A stretch of 64,000 nt of DNA, taken from assembly GCA_021018995.1 (NCBI GenBank), contig CM037587.1, positions 15,501,366 through 15,565,365 of the forward strand, given 5' to 3'. The notes under the pieces are model-generated. The model did not search any database. It was not told the DNA's origin and saw only the letters and a program-made list of their open reading frames with translations. This document shows, piece after piece, positions 11,448 to 21,845 of this stretch. The DNA is from Chloranthus sessilifolius (taxonomy: Eukaryota; Streptophyta; Magnoliopsida; Chloranthales; Chloranthaceae). Each line of letters opens with the position of its first letter. Position 1 is the stretch's first letter. The translations under genes were made by a program, and so were the position numbers.

Positions 11448-12446
11448 ATGGAGTCTGAGGGTAGTGACTGATTCTTCTTGATTGCTTTGGAGTTGGAGCG
11501 AATGGTGGAGGAGGGAGGTGAGACTTCTGACGTTCGTACTGGTGCTGATGCCATAGTGGAGGGCAATGCTGAGATAGTCGTCGGGGAGGATGCTCTGAAG
11601 GGAGACGAGGACGACGAGGATGACGCTGCTCCGCATTGGGTTCCGCCTCCGATTCGCATTCCATTGGAGGAGTTTTTTGTGAGGGATCAGGTAGGTACCC
11701 ATGAGCAAGAGTTTCCTCATTTATTTCCTAGGAATTTAGGTTATAACATAGATTCCTAGGATCTGGAAACCCTTTTTACTTTATGTCGAACCTGTATCTA
11801 TTCTTGATGTGCGTGCGCATTCATGCATCATGCCTATATCTAGTTCTAGCTCACATTTATTACCCTGCGCTACTTTTATCATGCTTTGCGTGCTTATCAT
11901 GGATTGTCATATATTTTATTGCCTGTGATTGTTTGCTATTCTTATGTCATCAGGTTATTAATGTTAGGTCTACTGATCATCAGTAGGTGTTATTAGTTTC
12001 CTTATAGTTATAGGCCGTTATCTTACATTATTTCTTTTCATTTTATCGCTCCTCAGGAGCCTCCTTTGTTGGCCATTAGCACTTCATGGTCAGTGTCCCA
12101 TGCATGGTACCGTGCCCTGCTTGAGTTTCAATAGGTGCGGTTGGTGTCTTTCGGCTTCGGGCCGATCCTGGAGCATGAGCCCTTCCCGATCGATCGAGGC
12201 TTGATCAGGGCCATTTTAGAGCACTGGAGGGAGGAGCAACAAGCATTGCTCTTCCCAGTAGGGATGTTACTGTCGACCTCAGAGGACTAGGTCCCCATCA
12301 TCGGGCTTAGATTCGAGGGGGAGCCAGTGACGGGACAGATTAAGGGAGATTATTTAGTGGTATGTGAGGAGATACTCGGGGTCACATATCGATCCAGTGG
12401 ATCTAGACTAGGGGTGGCCCGAGTTACATGGTTTTTCAAAACTTTC
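11448..12446 (+). pseudogene. PMD pseudogene, exon 1 and 5' part of exon 2
   Basis: Exon 1 (11448-11690) starts MESEGSD, meets TGA at 11469, then runs on as an acidic stretch (GDEDDEDDAAP) and ends at a GTAGGT donor. The intron 11691-12056 ends CTCCTCAG. Exon 2 gives the N-terminal PMD pattern: SHAWYRALLEF, then FPIDRGLIRAILEHW, then IIGLRFEGEPVTG. TAG stops are at 12132 and 12288. The exon is cut at 12446 by Tekay-1, and the reading resumes in the same frame after one copy of the ctttc target at 24081. Confidence 0.8.
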
Positions 12447-14668
12447 TGTGACAGCTCGAATTTCGGCACCTCGAAATCCGTGCCATCAGCACGACCCTCT
12501 AGGCCGTGCCCTGGGTTCTTTACGATACATTGGTATATACAAGCCAAAACTGTAATTAGGGCACATGTAGCTACTCTAAACAAGTTCTCATATATAAAAA
12601 TCATGGTATCGAAAAGCAGTCCTTGTCCCATGCCAATTCATGGGCATAAGAACTTACCTAAAACCATTGGTGATAACTGTTCATCCTAGACGTTTTAACA
12701 AAAGAAACGGTATTTAAATACATTCGAATAAAGAGGCTTGACATACCAAGCCGTACCTAATACTCTCAACTCACTCTCAAAGTATGCAGTGGGTTTCCTA
12801 GAAGAATTCCTCAGGAGGAGGTTCTGACTCTTCTGTGGGCACGAAATCTGAATCCCCTGGATCTGCGTCTCCAAAAGTCTCTGCTGCCGCTAGTCCTGGA
12901 CCTGCGACGTATAGTCTAAGGGGGGTGAGCTACATCCTAGCTCCGTAGGGAAACAAAAAGAACATATAGATTAACCTTCACACATATGTCAACAGTTTTA
13001 AAAGCATAAATTATCGAGTAACATTTATGGAAAACAGTTGAATAATTGGAATAAAAATAATGATTTCGACTGTCACTTTGCATGATTTTGCTTAATCTCT
13101 TTGCTGGTTTAGTTGTGAATTTGGCCAAAATCTCTTAAATCTTAACTTAAGTAGTCCCCGAGCAATATAGCATCGAGCCCCGATGGAATACCCGCCATCG
13201 TCGTCTAACTAGACAATTGTTATATGTATTCCCTGGGAATACTGCCCAAGCCCCTTTCTCATAGGTGGCAGGGTCTATTCTTAAATCTACATCCCTGGGA
13301 TGTGCTATAAATGTACGGATTGGCAGCTGTACCGGTCATGGATATCCTACCGAGTCAGTCGTGGGTATCCCGCCACGTCGGTGGGGTATTCTAATCAAAC
13401 CTTAAATAATAAAAATATCGAATATGTTCTACATATAGTTATTCACCGTGATTGTACTAATTATATTACATCAGGCCTCATCACATTACTTCCGTTTCAC
13501 TGTTTGTTTTCATTTGCATCCCTGGGATGCCCCTGATTCCATTGCATCCTTCAGATGTTTACTTTATAATTTTCGTCACAGGGACCTCAAGACTATCACG
13601 TTTGAAACTCACTCACACACCCTTTTTCATAATGATCATGCAGTACTTGACTATTTAATTGAATTACACTACACATATGAATTGACGGAATAATGCACAT
13701 GTTTCAAGAGTATTCCCTACCTCGACGAATTTCAAGGCACGCCTTCTCGTAGAGGTTTACACTTCACGATCATACGTCAAACCTATAATTCATGTATTTA
13801 GAATATGCTTAGAAATGTTACTAGAATCATTGGGGTGCATAACCTCCATGTTTCTTGTACCCATAATTTCAAGAACTGAGTGGTGCCTCGCGTGAGCGAG
13901 CAAATTTCCTCGCTCGCGCGGTCACTTGACCTCGCTTGCGCGGTCACTTGACCTCGCTTGCGCGGTCACCTGACCTCGCTCGAGCGGTTAAATCGAGGTC
14001 GCTCGAGCGGTTAAATCGAGCCTCCTGAAGCTTTACTGGGGACCTCGCTCGAGCGAGCTTCCCTCTTGTTTTGGGGCTCGAGCGAGCCTAGAGCTATATT
14101 TTTACTATTTATCCTCGCTTGAGCGAGCCCTTTAGACCGCTCGAGCGAGGAGCGATGATTTTTGCTCCTCGATCTGATCAAGAGCACTATTTCTCCCTTC
14201 ATTCAAACCTTAATATCATTAAAATCATTCAACCAACATTCTTCCTATTATTTAAAACATGCCTAAGCATCTATTATGCCTTTAACATACCTCCGACGAT
14301 GAGTTTCGCGCAAGTTCGATTTAAGATTCGAAATTCTACTAGGCTAACAGGCCTCCAAGGTTCCTCCTCCAGCCTTTTCTCCAACTCTTCTGCCAATTTA
14401 AGTCCCAACGAAACCCTAGTTCTTTACTAGGCTCTTCTTTTCTTTCTCTCTATATTCTCCTTCTCTCTATTTAGGTTTGAATAGAGTTACGTAAGGGCTC
14501 TTCTCTCCTCTCTCTTTCACTTATTTACTTATAAGTTAGGAAAATACTAGTGTGTTTTCCACATACACACATAGTGTCTACGGGTTCGTTTTGGTTTCCT
14601 TGTGAAACACATATACATGTATATAGTGCATGACTTGCACGTTTCCCAAAAAATCTAGGGTTGTGACA
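12447..14668 (-). repeat. Tekay-1 3' LTR
   Basis: On the minus strand it starts TGTCACAACCC and ends with the TGT...ACA form. It carries about ten CGCTCGAGCG-type palindromes at 13891-14155. Confidence 0.92.
13891..14155. repeat. CGCTCGAGCG palindrome array, Tekay-1 3' LTR
   Basis: Units are CGCTCGAGCG and variants (CGCTCGCGCG, CGCTTGCGCG, CGCTTGAGCG), several joined by GGTCACTTGACCT. An A/T-rich TATA-like stretch (GAGCTATATTTTTACTATTT) sits among them at 14091-14110. Confidence 0.85.
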
Positions 14669-14684
14669 ATCACCCCAACTTATA
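14669..14684 (-). other. Polypurine tract of Tekay-1
   Basis: Minus strand reads TAAGTTGGGGTGAT just before the LTR start TGTCAC. It would prime plus-strand synthesis. Confidence 0.75.
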
Positions 14685-15012
14685 AGATTTTCGTCCTCGA
14701 AAATCGATGATATTCACGTAAATAGGTACTACTGCTATTACTAGGCCATGAATATCTAGAACAGTAATTGAACGGTTTGTCGCATTTCGCAACGACTTGC
14801 GTTGACCATGTCAATTTATTCCCATATAGTCGAAAAGGATCATGATATCTAGAATAATCATTCACAAAACCCATTCAATCATTATGTTAATCATCCATAA
14901 AATTTGTGACATTCATGTCACGACAGTTTGTAAATACATTGACCAAAACCACCTCACCACAAAATGTCTCAACAAAAAATTACATATTAATTTTCAAAAA
15001 TAAGGTGACTAT

Positions 15013-16299
15013 CTAGTCATCATCCTCCTCATAGTCGTCGTCGTCGTCATCACCGGAGCCATCATCATCCTCATAGTCCTCGTCATCCTCATCCTCGTCG
15101 ACCACCCTGGTGGTCGTGGTACCCGCTGTGGCGCTCCTCGTAGCAGGGTTGGAGCTAGACGCTCCAAAAATAGCATCTTTCATGGCACCGACGCGCTGCA
15201 TGTATGACTGCGGGTAGACCTGGCCCATGAGGTCGATAAGTAGTGCCTCCTGGAACCTCTGATGCAATCTGATCTCCGCCTTTGAAGGATCTCCGCATCA
15301 TGCCAGAGTAGTGGGTATGGGGCCGTGGGCCGAGGTAGAGGGAGTGGTCGGTCTCGCTGGTGCTTGATGCATGGTTTGTCGAGAGACCTGACGGTCTCTT
15401 TTCTTGTTGACGCTGGTTTGGAGACTCTTTAGGTTGCGGCTCCAGTCTTGGGCCAGATAGGGGATGACATTATCGGTGAGGAATAACTCGTCCTCCCGGA
15501 TCTTAAATCCTCCCTTCCCATTCCGTGAGTCTAGGAGTCGGGAAATCAACCGAGCATATGGTAGTTGGTTGATGGGTGGAGGAACAGCACCCTTTACATT
15601 TCTTTTATAGGCATGCGCCATGCCTTTTATGATGATCATAGGTGCGTTGATCCACCTATTATGGAATGCGGTGTGTAGGGCCCGTAGAAATGCATCACGG
15701 CGTTCTTGATCATGGCCGGTTGGGTGTAGATTCTTTTTGAAAATGACGTCTAGAAGCCACATACGCGGCGGTAGTTGTGATCGGGTAATAGATTGTCCCG
15801 AAGCGGACATGCCGCCAGTGATATCGGAAATGATCGTTGGGCATTCGACGTTCCCAGAAAAAGGTTGTAGGATAAGTGGGCTAGGGGTGTAGATGTGGGG
15901 ACATTTCATGACCGATGAAATTTCGGCACATCTAAAGATTAGTTCATTACCATCGATTGTGACGAGAATAGCGTCCTCGTCCACGTTCATGTTTAGGGTT
16001 TGATAAAATAACTTCACAAGCCTCGGGTAATAACGATCCCCGAACGGCGTAAGTAGGGTCTTAAGATTGTTGTTGGTGAGGAAGTCTGATGTCCATTGGG
16101 TGGACGTCGGATCCCCAAAACAGGAGGGATGTATATCCCATTCGGTTTCAAAAATTTTGGCCCCCCACCAATCATCTAGTGTGATTGGAGTGGAGGATGG
16201 GTTTGGTGATGGTTGTGAAGCTTGCGGCGCTTTGTTGCGCGCCGACGGCGATCGAATCGCCATCCACTTCTTTGATTGTGGATTTAGGCTTGAAGCCAT
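15013..16299 (-). pseudogene. Tekay-1 accessory protein, 428 codons with one internal stop
   Basis: One frame runs from ATG 16299 to TAG at 15013, interrupted only by TGA at 15298-15300 (codon 334). The N-terminus is basic and Ser/Pro-rich. The core has WDIHPSCF, YYPRLVKLFYQTL (about residues 90-102), LLDVIFKKNLHPTGH and RRDAFLRALHTAFHNRW, then LPYARLISRLL. After a HQRFQEALLIDLMG helix the tail is almost all Asp/Glu. The core resembles the putative plant transposon protein family (PF20167-like, from memory). It is clearly homologous to the Tekay-2 ORF at 32252-33517 and to the Athila-C ORF. No catalytic motif is recognised. It lies between pol and the 3' LTR, with its own TATA box upstream. 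Confidence 0.75.
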
Positions 16300-16414
16300 T
16301 AGGTATCTAAAGAGCCTTTAAAAAAAAAAAAGGAAAAATTTCGAGAATGGGTAGATTTTACCTAAAAGAATATTCTTAATGGATCGAAGATGAAATGTTT
16401 TGTTTTTCCGTGAG

Positions 16415-16424
16415 CTATATATAG
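16415..16424 (-). promoter_or_regulatory. TATA box of the Tekay-1 accessory ORF
   Basis: CTATATATAG lies about 115 bases upstream of the ATG and directly downstream (on the minus strand) of a CGCTCGAGCG array. The flank TATATAGCTC is shared with the TATA-like stretch of the Tekay-1 LTR. Confidence 0.6.
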
Positions 16425-16449
16425 TCCCTCCTATCTTTTATATGTTATG

Positions 16450-16583
16450 GCCTCGCTCGAGCGGTTGGTAAACCTCGCTCGAGCGGTCACTACCCCTCGC
16501 TCGAGTGATGCCAGAAACCTTATGTTTATTATCTCATGTGACTCGCGCGAGTGAGTATAATTCATTGCTCGAGCGAGCCAAAC
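16450..16583. repeat. CGCTCGAGCG palindrome array upstream of the Tekay-1 accessory ORF
   Basis: Three CTCGCTCGAGYG units are packed between 16452 and 16508, with two degenerate ones (CTCGCGCGAGTGAG and GCTCGAGCGAG) to about 16580. They are the same motif as in the LTR and lie between the end of pol and the accessory TATA box. Confidence 0.8.
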
Positions 16584-16819
16584 GACGTTGTTCTTGTTCT
16601 CACAAGTTCACATCTTCACTAGTTTCTCATAGCATTTTTGAACACTACTCACGCATGACTATGTATACAATTCATGACAATTTTAGTTCTCATGAACAAA
16701 TTTGTTCAGGCAAAAATAATTTATTTTGCTCGAGTTGTAATTGCACTCATCTGGTTCGTTTTCACTATAGTTTGATAGTCTAAAAAGAAATTCACACTCC
16801 ATCATAATAATAAAGAATA

Positions 16820-19800
16820 TTAGCTAGTGTCCTTGAACAAATTGGGGTATTGTTCTTTGACGTCAGCCTCCTGTTCCCATGTTGCTTCTTCGACCGGATG
16901 GTTCTTCCATCGGACAAGCACTAAAGGAATAACCTTTGTTCGCAACACTTGTTCCTTTCGATCTAAAATTTCTACCGACTCTTCAATCATGATCATATCT
17001 TCATGCATTTCGAACGATTGGCCGCTCAACACTTGATCAGGGTCATTGAGATACTTCCTGAGCATAGACACGTGGAATACATTGTGTACCTGATCAAACA
17101 ATGGTGGCAATCCAATGCGGTAGGCTACTTCTCCTACTCGACCCAAAACTTCAAATGGTCCAAGATAGCGGGGACTTAGCTTCCCTCTCTTTCCAAATCT
17201 CATCACCCCCTTCATCGGTGATACTTTCACGAACATATGTTCACCCACCCTAAAGTCTACACTCATCCGCTTGATGTCAGCATAGCTTTTCTGTCTGCTT
17301 TGAGCCACCTTTAGTCTTCCCCTGATCATGCGGACAATAGCCGCGTTATCTTCAAGTAGCTCAGGTCCCAAAACAAATTTCTTGCCAATTTCCTCCCAAT
17401 TGATTGGCGATTTGCATCGTCTTCCGTACAAGGCTTCATACGGTGCCATTCCGATGCTCGTCTGAAAACTATTATTATATGCGAACTCAATCAATGGTAG
17501 GTGTTGATCCCACGATCCTTGTAATTCTAACATACATGCCCTAAGCATGTCTTCAATGCCTTGATTGACCCTTTTCTCCATCCGGTGTCGTGGTGAAACT
17601 ACTAAAATCTAGCCTAGTTCCCATTCCTTCTTGAAATTTCTTCCAAAACTTTGATGTATATAATGGGTCCCGGTCTGAAACAATGTTACTTGGAATCCCA
17701 TGTAAACGGACGATCTCTTTCATATAGAGCTCTGCCAGTCTTCCCGCCTTGTACATCGTGTTGTAAGGCAAGAAGTGTGCTGACTTAGTAAATCGATCGA
17801 CTACTACCCAAATGGCGTTATGCTTCCTTGTAGTTCGTGGTAGACCGACTATGAAATCCATGGAGATAGATTCCCACTTCCATTCCGGTATGGGTAGAGG
17901 TGTAATGCTGGCGGGTGTCTATGATCGATCTTCACTTGTTGGCATGTCAAACATCGCGACACGTACTCTGCCACATCTTGTTTCAAGCCTCTCAACCAGT
18001 AATTCTTTTTCAGATCTTGATACATCTTTGTGCTTCCCGGGTGGATAGAATAGCTTGACTTGTGAGATTCATCAAGAATCGTTCGCCGCAAATCGGCATT
18101 ATCTAGAATGCAAAGCCGCCCCTTGAATACTAAGGAACCATCCTCCTTGGTTGAAAACTCAGATGTAGTACCTTCAGTTACATCTTGACGCATCTTTGTT
18201 AGAATTGGGTCTTTCATTTGTAGTTCTCGTATGTGTTCGAATATCACTGGTTTCACTGATATGTTGGCTAAGAAGGCTCCTGTGGCTTGTGGCTGTATGT
18301 CTGCGCCACATAGCGCTAGATCCTCCAACAGTTTCCATCGATGTATACCCGAAATTAGACTAGCCAACTGAGCTGAACTTTTCCGACTCAAGGCGTCGGC
18401 CACTACATTAGCTTTGCCTAGATGGTATTGTATGGAACAGTCGTAGTCTTTGAGGAATTCCATCCACCTACGCTGCCTCATATTTAGTTCCTTCTGTGTA
18501 AACAGATATCTGAGGCTCTTATGGTCAGTGAAAATTTCAAATATTTCTTCGAATAAATAATGTCGCCATATCTTTAATGCGAATATGACTGCTGCTAGTT
18601 TCAGATCATGTGTTGGGTAGTTCTTTTCGTGCTCTTTCAACTGTCTTGAGCCGTAAGCTATTACCTTTTTATATTGATTTAGTACACAACCCAACCCGTT
18701 ATACGAAGCATCACTATAGACTGCGAATCCTCCACTGCCTGATGGAATGGCTAACACTGGAGCTGAGGTGAGTATCTTCTTGAGTTCTTGAAAACTCTTC
18801 TCACACGCCTCACTCCACTCAAATCTTGAGTCCTTTCTTGTAAGCCTCGTAAGAGGCCTTGATATTTTTGAAAACCCCTCGACAAAACGTCGATAATAAC
18901 CTGCTAGTCCGAGGAAACTTTGGACGTCTGTCACAGTTTTTGGTTGCTCCCAGTTCACTACTACCTCGATCTTAGCAGGATCTACTGTGACACCATGCTT
19001 TGAGACGACATGTCCTAAAAAGCTAACCTCTTCTAGCCAAAACTCACATTTGCTGAGCTTGGCGTACAATTGGTGTTCACGCAAGGTTTGTAGAGCGACT
19101 CGTAAGTGTTCTTCATGTTCCGTCTTCGATTTTGAGTAAATCAGGATGTCATCAACAAACACTACAATGCAGGAGTCTAGGTATGGTTTAAACACCCGAT
19201 TCATCAAGTCCATAAACGACGTCGGTGCGTTCGTCAGTCCGAATGGCATCACAAAAAATTCATAGTGTCCATACCGTGTTCTAAATGCTATTTTCTGAAT
19301 GTCCTCGGCCCTGACTCTTAGCTGATGGTATCCAGATCTTAGATCGATCTTGGAAAAATGTTTCACTCCCTGCAACTGATCGAACAAGTCATCTATCCTT
19401 GGCAACGGATATCGATCCTTCACAGTGACTTTGTTCAATTGACGGTAGTCAATACACAACCGCATCGACCCATCTTTCTTTTTCACGAATAGAACTGGTG
19501 CTCCCCATGGAGACACGCTTGGTCTTATGAACCCTTTGTCCATGAGCTCTTGCAATTGTTCTTTCAACTCTTTCAACTCCGCAGGGGCCATCCTATAAGG
19601 CACCTTTGAAACAGGTTCCGTTCCTGGTGCTAAGTCGATCACAAATTCCACTTCTCTTTCTGGAGGTAACCCTGGCAATTCTTTTGGAAATACATCTGGG
19701 AATTCTCGCACTACCGCTATCTCGGAGATAATATTCTTTTCTTCTTTATTTTCTTTCAGGAATGCCAAATAACCACTACACCCCTTTCTGATTAAACGTT

Positions 19801-20226
19801 CTGCTCTGATTGCATATATGAGTGGCACCTGTGTCGATCTCTCCCCTCGAAATCGAAACGATCTCCTCGTGTTAGGACAGAAAATAACAACTTTATCCTT
19901 GCAATCCACTGTTGCACAGTGATGAGACAGCCAATCCATACCAAGGATCACGTCGAGTCCTTGCATGTCCAACAATATTAAATTTGCGTCTAGTTCGTAG
20001 ACAACGTGATCCCGAACGCTTACCACTACTGATTTGCAGACTAACTCTGTGTCCACTAATTCTCCTGTTGGGATAGACACTGAAAACACAAAGTCCAGTG
20101 TCTCCGAAACAATCTTCATCTTCTTTGCAAATCTAGGGGTGATGAAGGAGTGGGTAGACCCTGGGTCTATCAGCACTCATGCGTCATGTGCTACGTAGCA
20201 CCCTTTCTCATAGACTTGTAATATAC
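16820..20226 (-). pseudogene. Tekay-1 pol: protease, RT, RNase H, integrase, chromodomain-like end
   Basis: A 775-codon open stretch (20176-17849) begins with the protease motif [10 protein letters not shown]. It continues with RT ([10 protein letters not shown] near residue 242, FVDD at about 340) and RNase H (YSDAS near 487, [16 protein letters not shown]). The usual catalytic Glu of RNase H is Lys (HDLKLAAV). The integrase zinc finger (HPGSTKMY ... CLTCQQ) follows. The frame then breaks near 17860 and again near 17580. The integrase core shows [18 protein letters not shown] and VNQGIEDML. The end has VRWKNHPVEEATWE, the degenerate chromodomain region of Tekay elements. These would have processed, copied and inserted the element. 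Codon 5' of the protease motif reads TGA. Confidence 0.92.
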
Positions 20227-20377
20227 CTATAACACATACATATACGTACATACCATATACTTTATTTAGAATTCTTCTAACGCGCAACAACGGTTATATA
20301 CACTTGTCCTAATGAATGCACATTCTCTATCTAGAATTGTATTGAAACCGAAATCCTTTATTTAAAAAAAATCTCAC
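20227..20377 (-). other. Probable intron at the gag-protease junction, Tekay-1
   Basis: The minus strand reads CCAAG/GTGAGA at the donor and TGTTATAG/GTATATT at the acceptor, 151 bases apart. Tekay-2 has the same two sites 159 bases apart. The flanks are strongly conserved between copies while the interior is not. Joining the sites restores the VI-x-G-(T/I)-L block that normally precedes the protease in this family. Read through, the same frame meets a stop within about eight codons. Confidence 0.6.
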
Positions 20378-21745
20378 CTTGGATGATGTCATGTACACTC
20401 CCTGCTTCACAGGCGTGCTGCGTAGAGGCTCTCCTCGACAAGGCTTTCGTGATTGAATAGGTTGTGGCATGGAAGCTGGGGCCGTCTTTTCTTTAACTGT
20501 CTCAGGGTAATCTCTAATCATGTGGCCTATCTTGCCGCATTTGAAACAGCCTCGCATTCCCTACCTACAATCCGCTGTTTTGTGGGACTTGCCACACTTG
20601 GCACAAGTTTCCCTTGGTGTTGAAGTAGCAGCTCTCGAAAAACCTTGGGTAGCTGTAGCCCCGCTGGAAATAGCAGGACCCTCATACCTCATCGGTCTCC
20701 CTGATGCCAGCAACGGAAAACATTGATGAGTAGTTTGTTGTGCAGCTCTCCCATACCCTATCTGGAACGATTGTCTTTGATTCGGTGCTACAAACCTCGA
20801 TTTCTTATGTACCGATTCATAGCTCCCCGACCTGCTTGGATCAATGCTTCCTCTTCCCTGTTGTTCCCTCTGACGGTATCGGTTATTGTTTACTTCTTCG
20901 ACTACTAATGCCTTACTCATTACTTCTCCATAGGTCTTCACCGAAGGGCAACCCTCCTCGATGTCCGACCTTAAACCCCGTTGGAACCTCTTCGCTTTCA
21001 TCACATCAAAACTACGTGATGCAGGGCGGCGAGCCGCCTCATGAATTCTACTCCGTACTCTCACGGTCATCCTTCCTTGCGCTTAGTTGCAAAATTGGGT
21101 CTCCATCCGATTCCTCACAACTTCGTGAAAATATTGCTTATTGAATTCTTCTACGAATTCGTCCCAAGTCCACGCATATATCCGGAGTTTCTTGTCTCGT
21201 TCGTAGATTTCCACCAAGGTCCGACTTCTCCATCTAGCATATATATACCATGGACGCCTCTCATCCTCGTGCATGTCAAGACGCTTAAACACCTTTTCAT
21301 TTCACTACCAGTTTACCGCCATTGTGTCCGCTCTCGAAAAGTTAGGAGGTCTCGTCCTTCTGAACTTGGTAAATGCTGAAGCCACTGGTGGTGTAGGTCC
21401 CACTGGAGGTGTAGGTGTTCATTGTGGTTCTGGGGCAGTATGTGCTGCCAAGGACGCTGCTTGCTGTGCCATGGCAGTTGCCATTGTCTCCATTGTGTGC
21501 ATTATCCTCTGACGCTCTTCTCTTTCTTCATTTCTCTCCCTCACTCTATCTTGTTCCCTCTGATTTCGATCCTGTCGATCTAGATCTTGATCTTCTGCTT
21601 GATTTTGGTTTCCGCCCTGGCCACTGCCCTCGGGAATCTCCCTGTTTCCCAATGGTACCCTATTTGTAGGTGAGACGAACCCATCTCTACTGCGTAAATT
21701 CCTATCATGACCACCCCTGGGTCGGCCTCTTCCTCTAGGAAACAT
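20327..21745 (-). pseudogene. Tekay-1 gag, broken
   Basis: The start MFPRGRGRPRGGHDRNLRSR matches Tekay-2. An Arg/Glu-rich stretch (RERNEEREERQR) follows, then frames are lost and regained. The core pieces at 21292 and 21070 have WTWDEFVEEFNKQYF and RFQRGLRSDIE. Two zinc-finger-like motifs end it: CAKCGKSHKTADC and CFKCGKIGHMIRDY, where the last Cys is Tyr. Gag would form the particle and bind RNA. Confidence 0.85.
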
Positions 21746-21829
21746 AACGGTCTACATGAGAATCCACAGTCTCGTTAGTAGAAGTCCCTATATTCTGACG
21801 AGATGATAGCCAGAACTAGAAAGGAAACG

Positions 21830-21841
21830 GCTTTGATACCA
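21830..21841 (-). other. Primer-binding site, tRNA-iMet type (Tekay-1)
   Basis: Minus strand TGGTATCAAAGC, one change from the common TGGTATCAGAGC, four bases inside the 5' LTR edge. Confidence 0.85.
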
Positions 21842-21845
21842 ATCA

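Noticed and set aside
11256..11720. Minus-strand open frames of 120-154 codons over the first PMD exon
   Set aside because: They are antisense to an acidic coding exon. Their Ser/Arg/Pro-rich products are what such an antisense gives, and no motif is present.
12327..12689. Plus-strand 120-codon frame across the left end of Tekay-1
   Set aside because: It is a chance fusion of PMD exon 2 with LTR sequence across the insertion point at 12447.
13891..14155. Palindrome array as a CRISPR-like array
   Set aside because: Units are 10 bases with unequal, mostly repeated gaps, in a plant LTR. No spacers of constant length.
13300..14430. Several plus-strand frames of 78-103 codons repeated at 22690-23837
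   Set aside because: They occur in both LTRs of Tekay-1 at the same places. They are LTR sequence read in the non-sense direction.
20723..21669. Plus-strand frames of 60-134 codons opposite gag
   Set aside because: Antisense of gag. Low-complexity products without known motifs.
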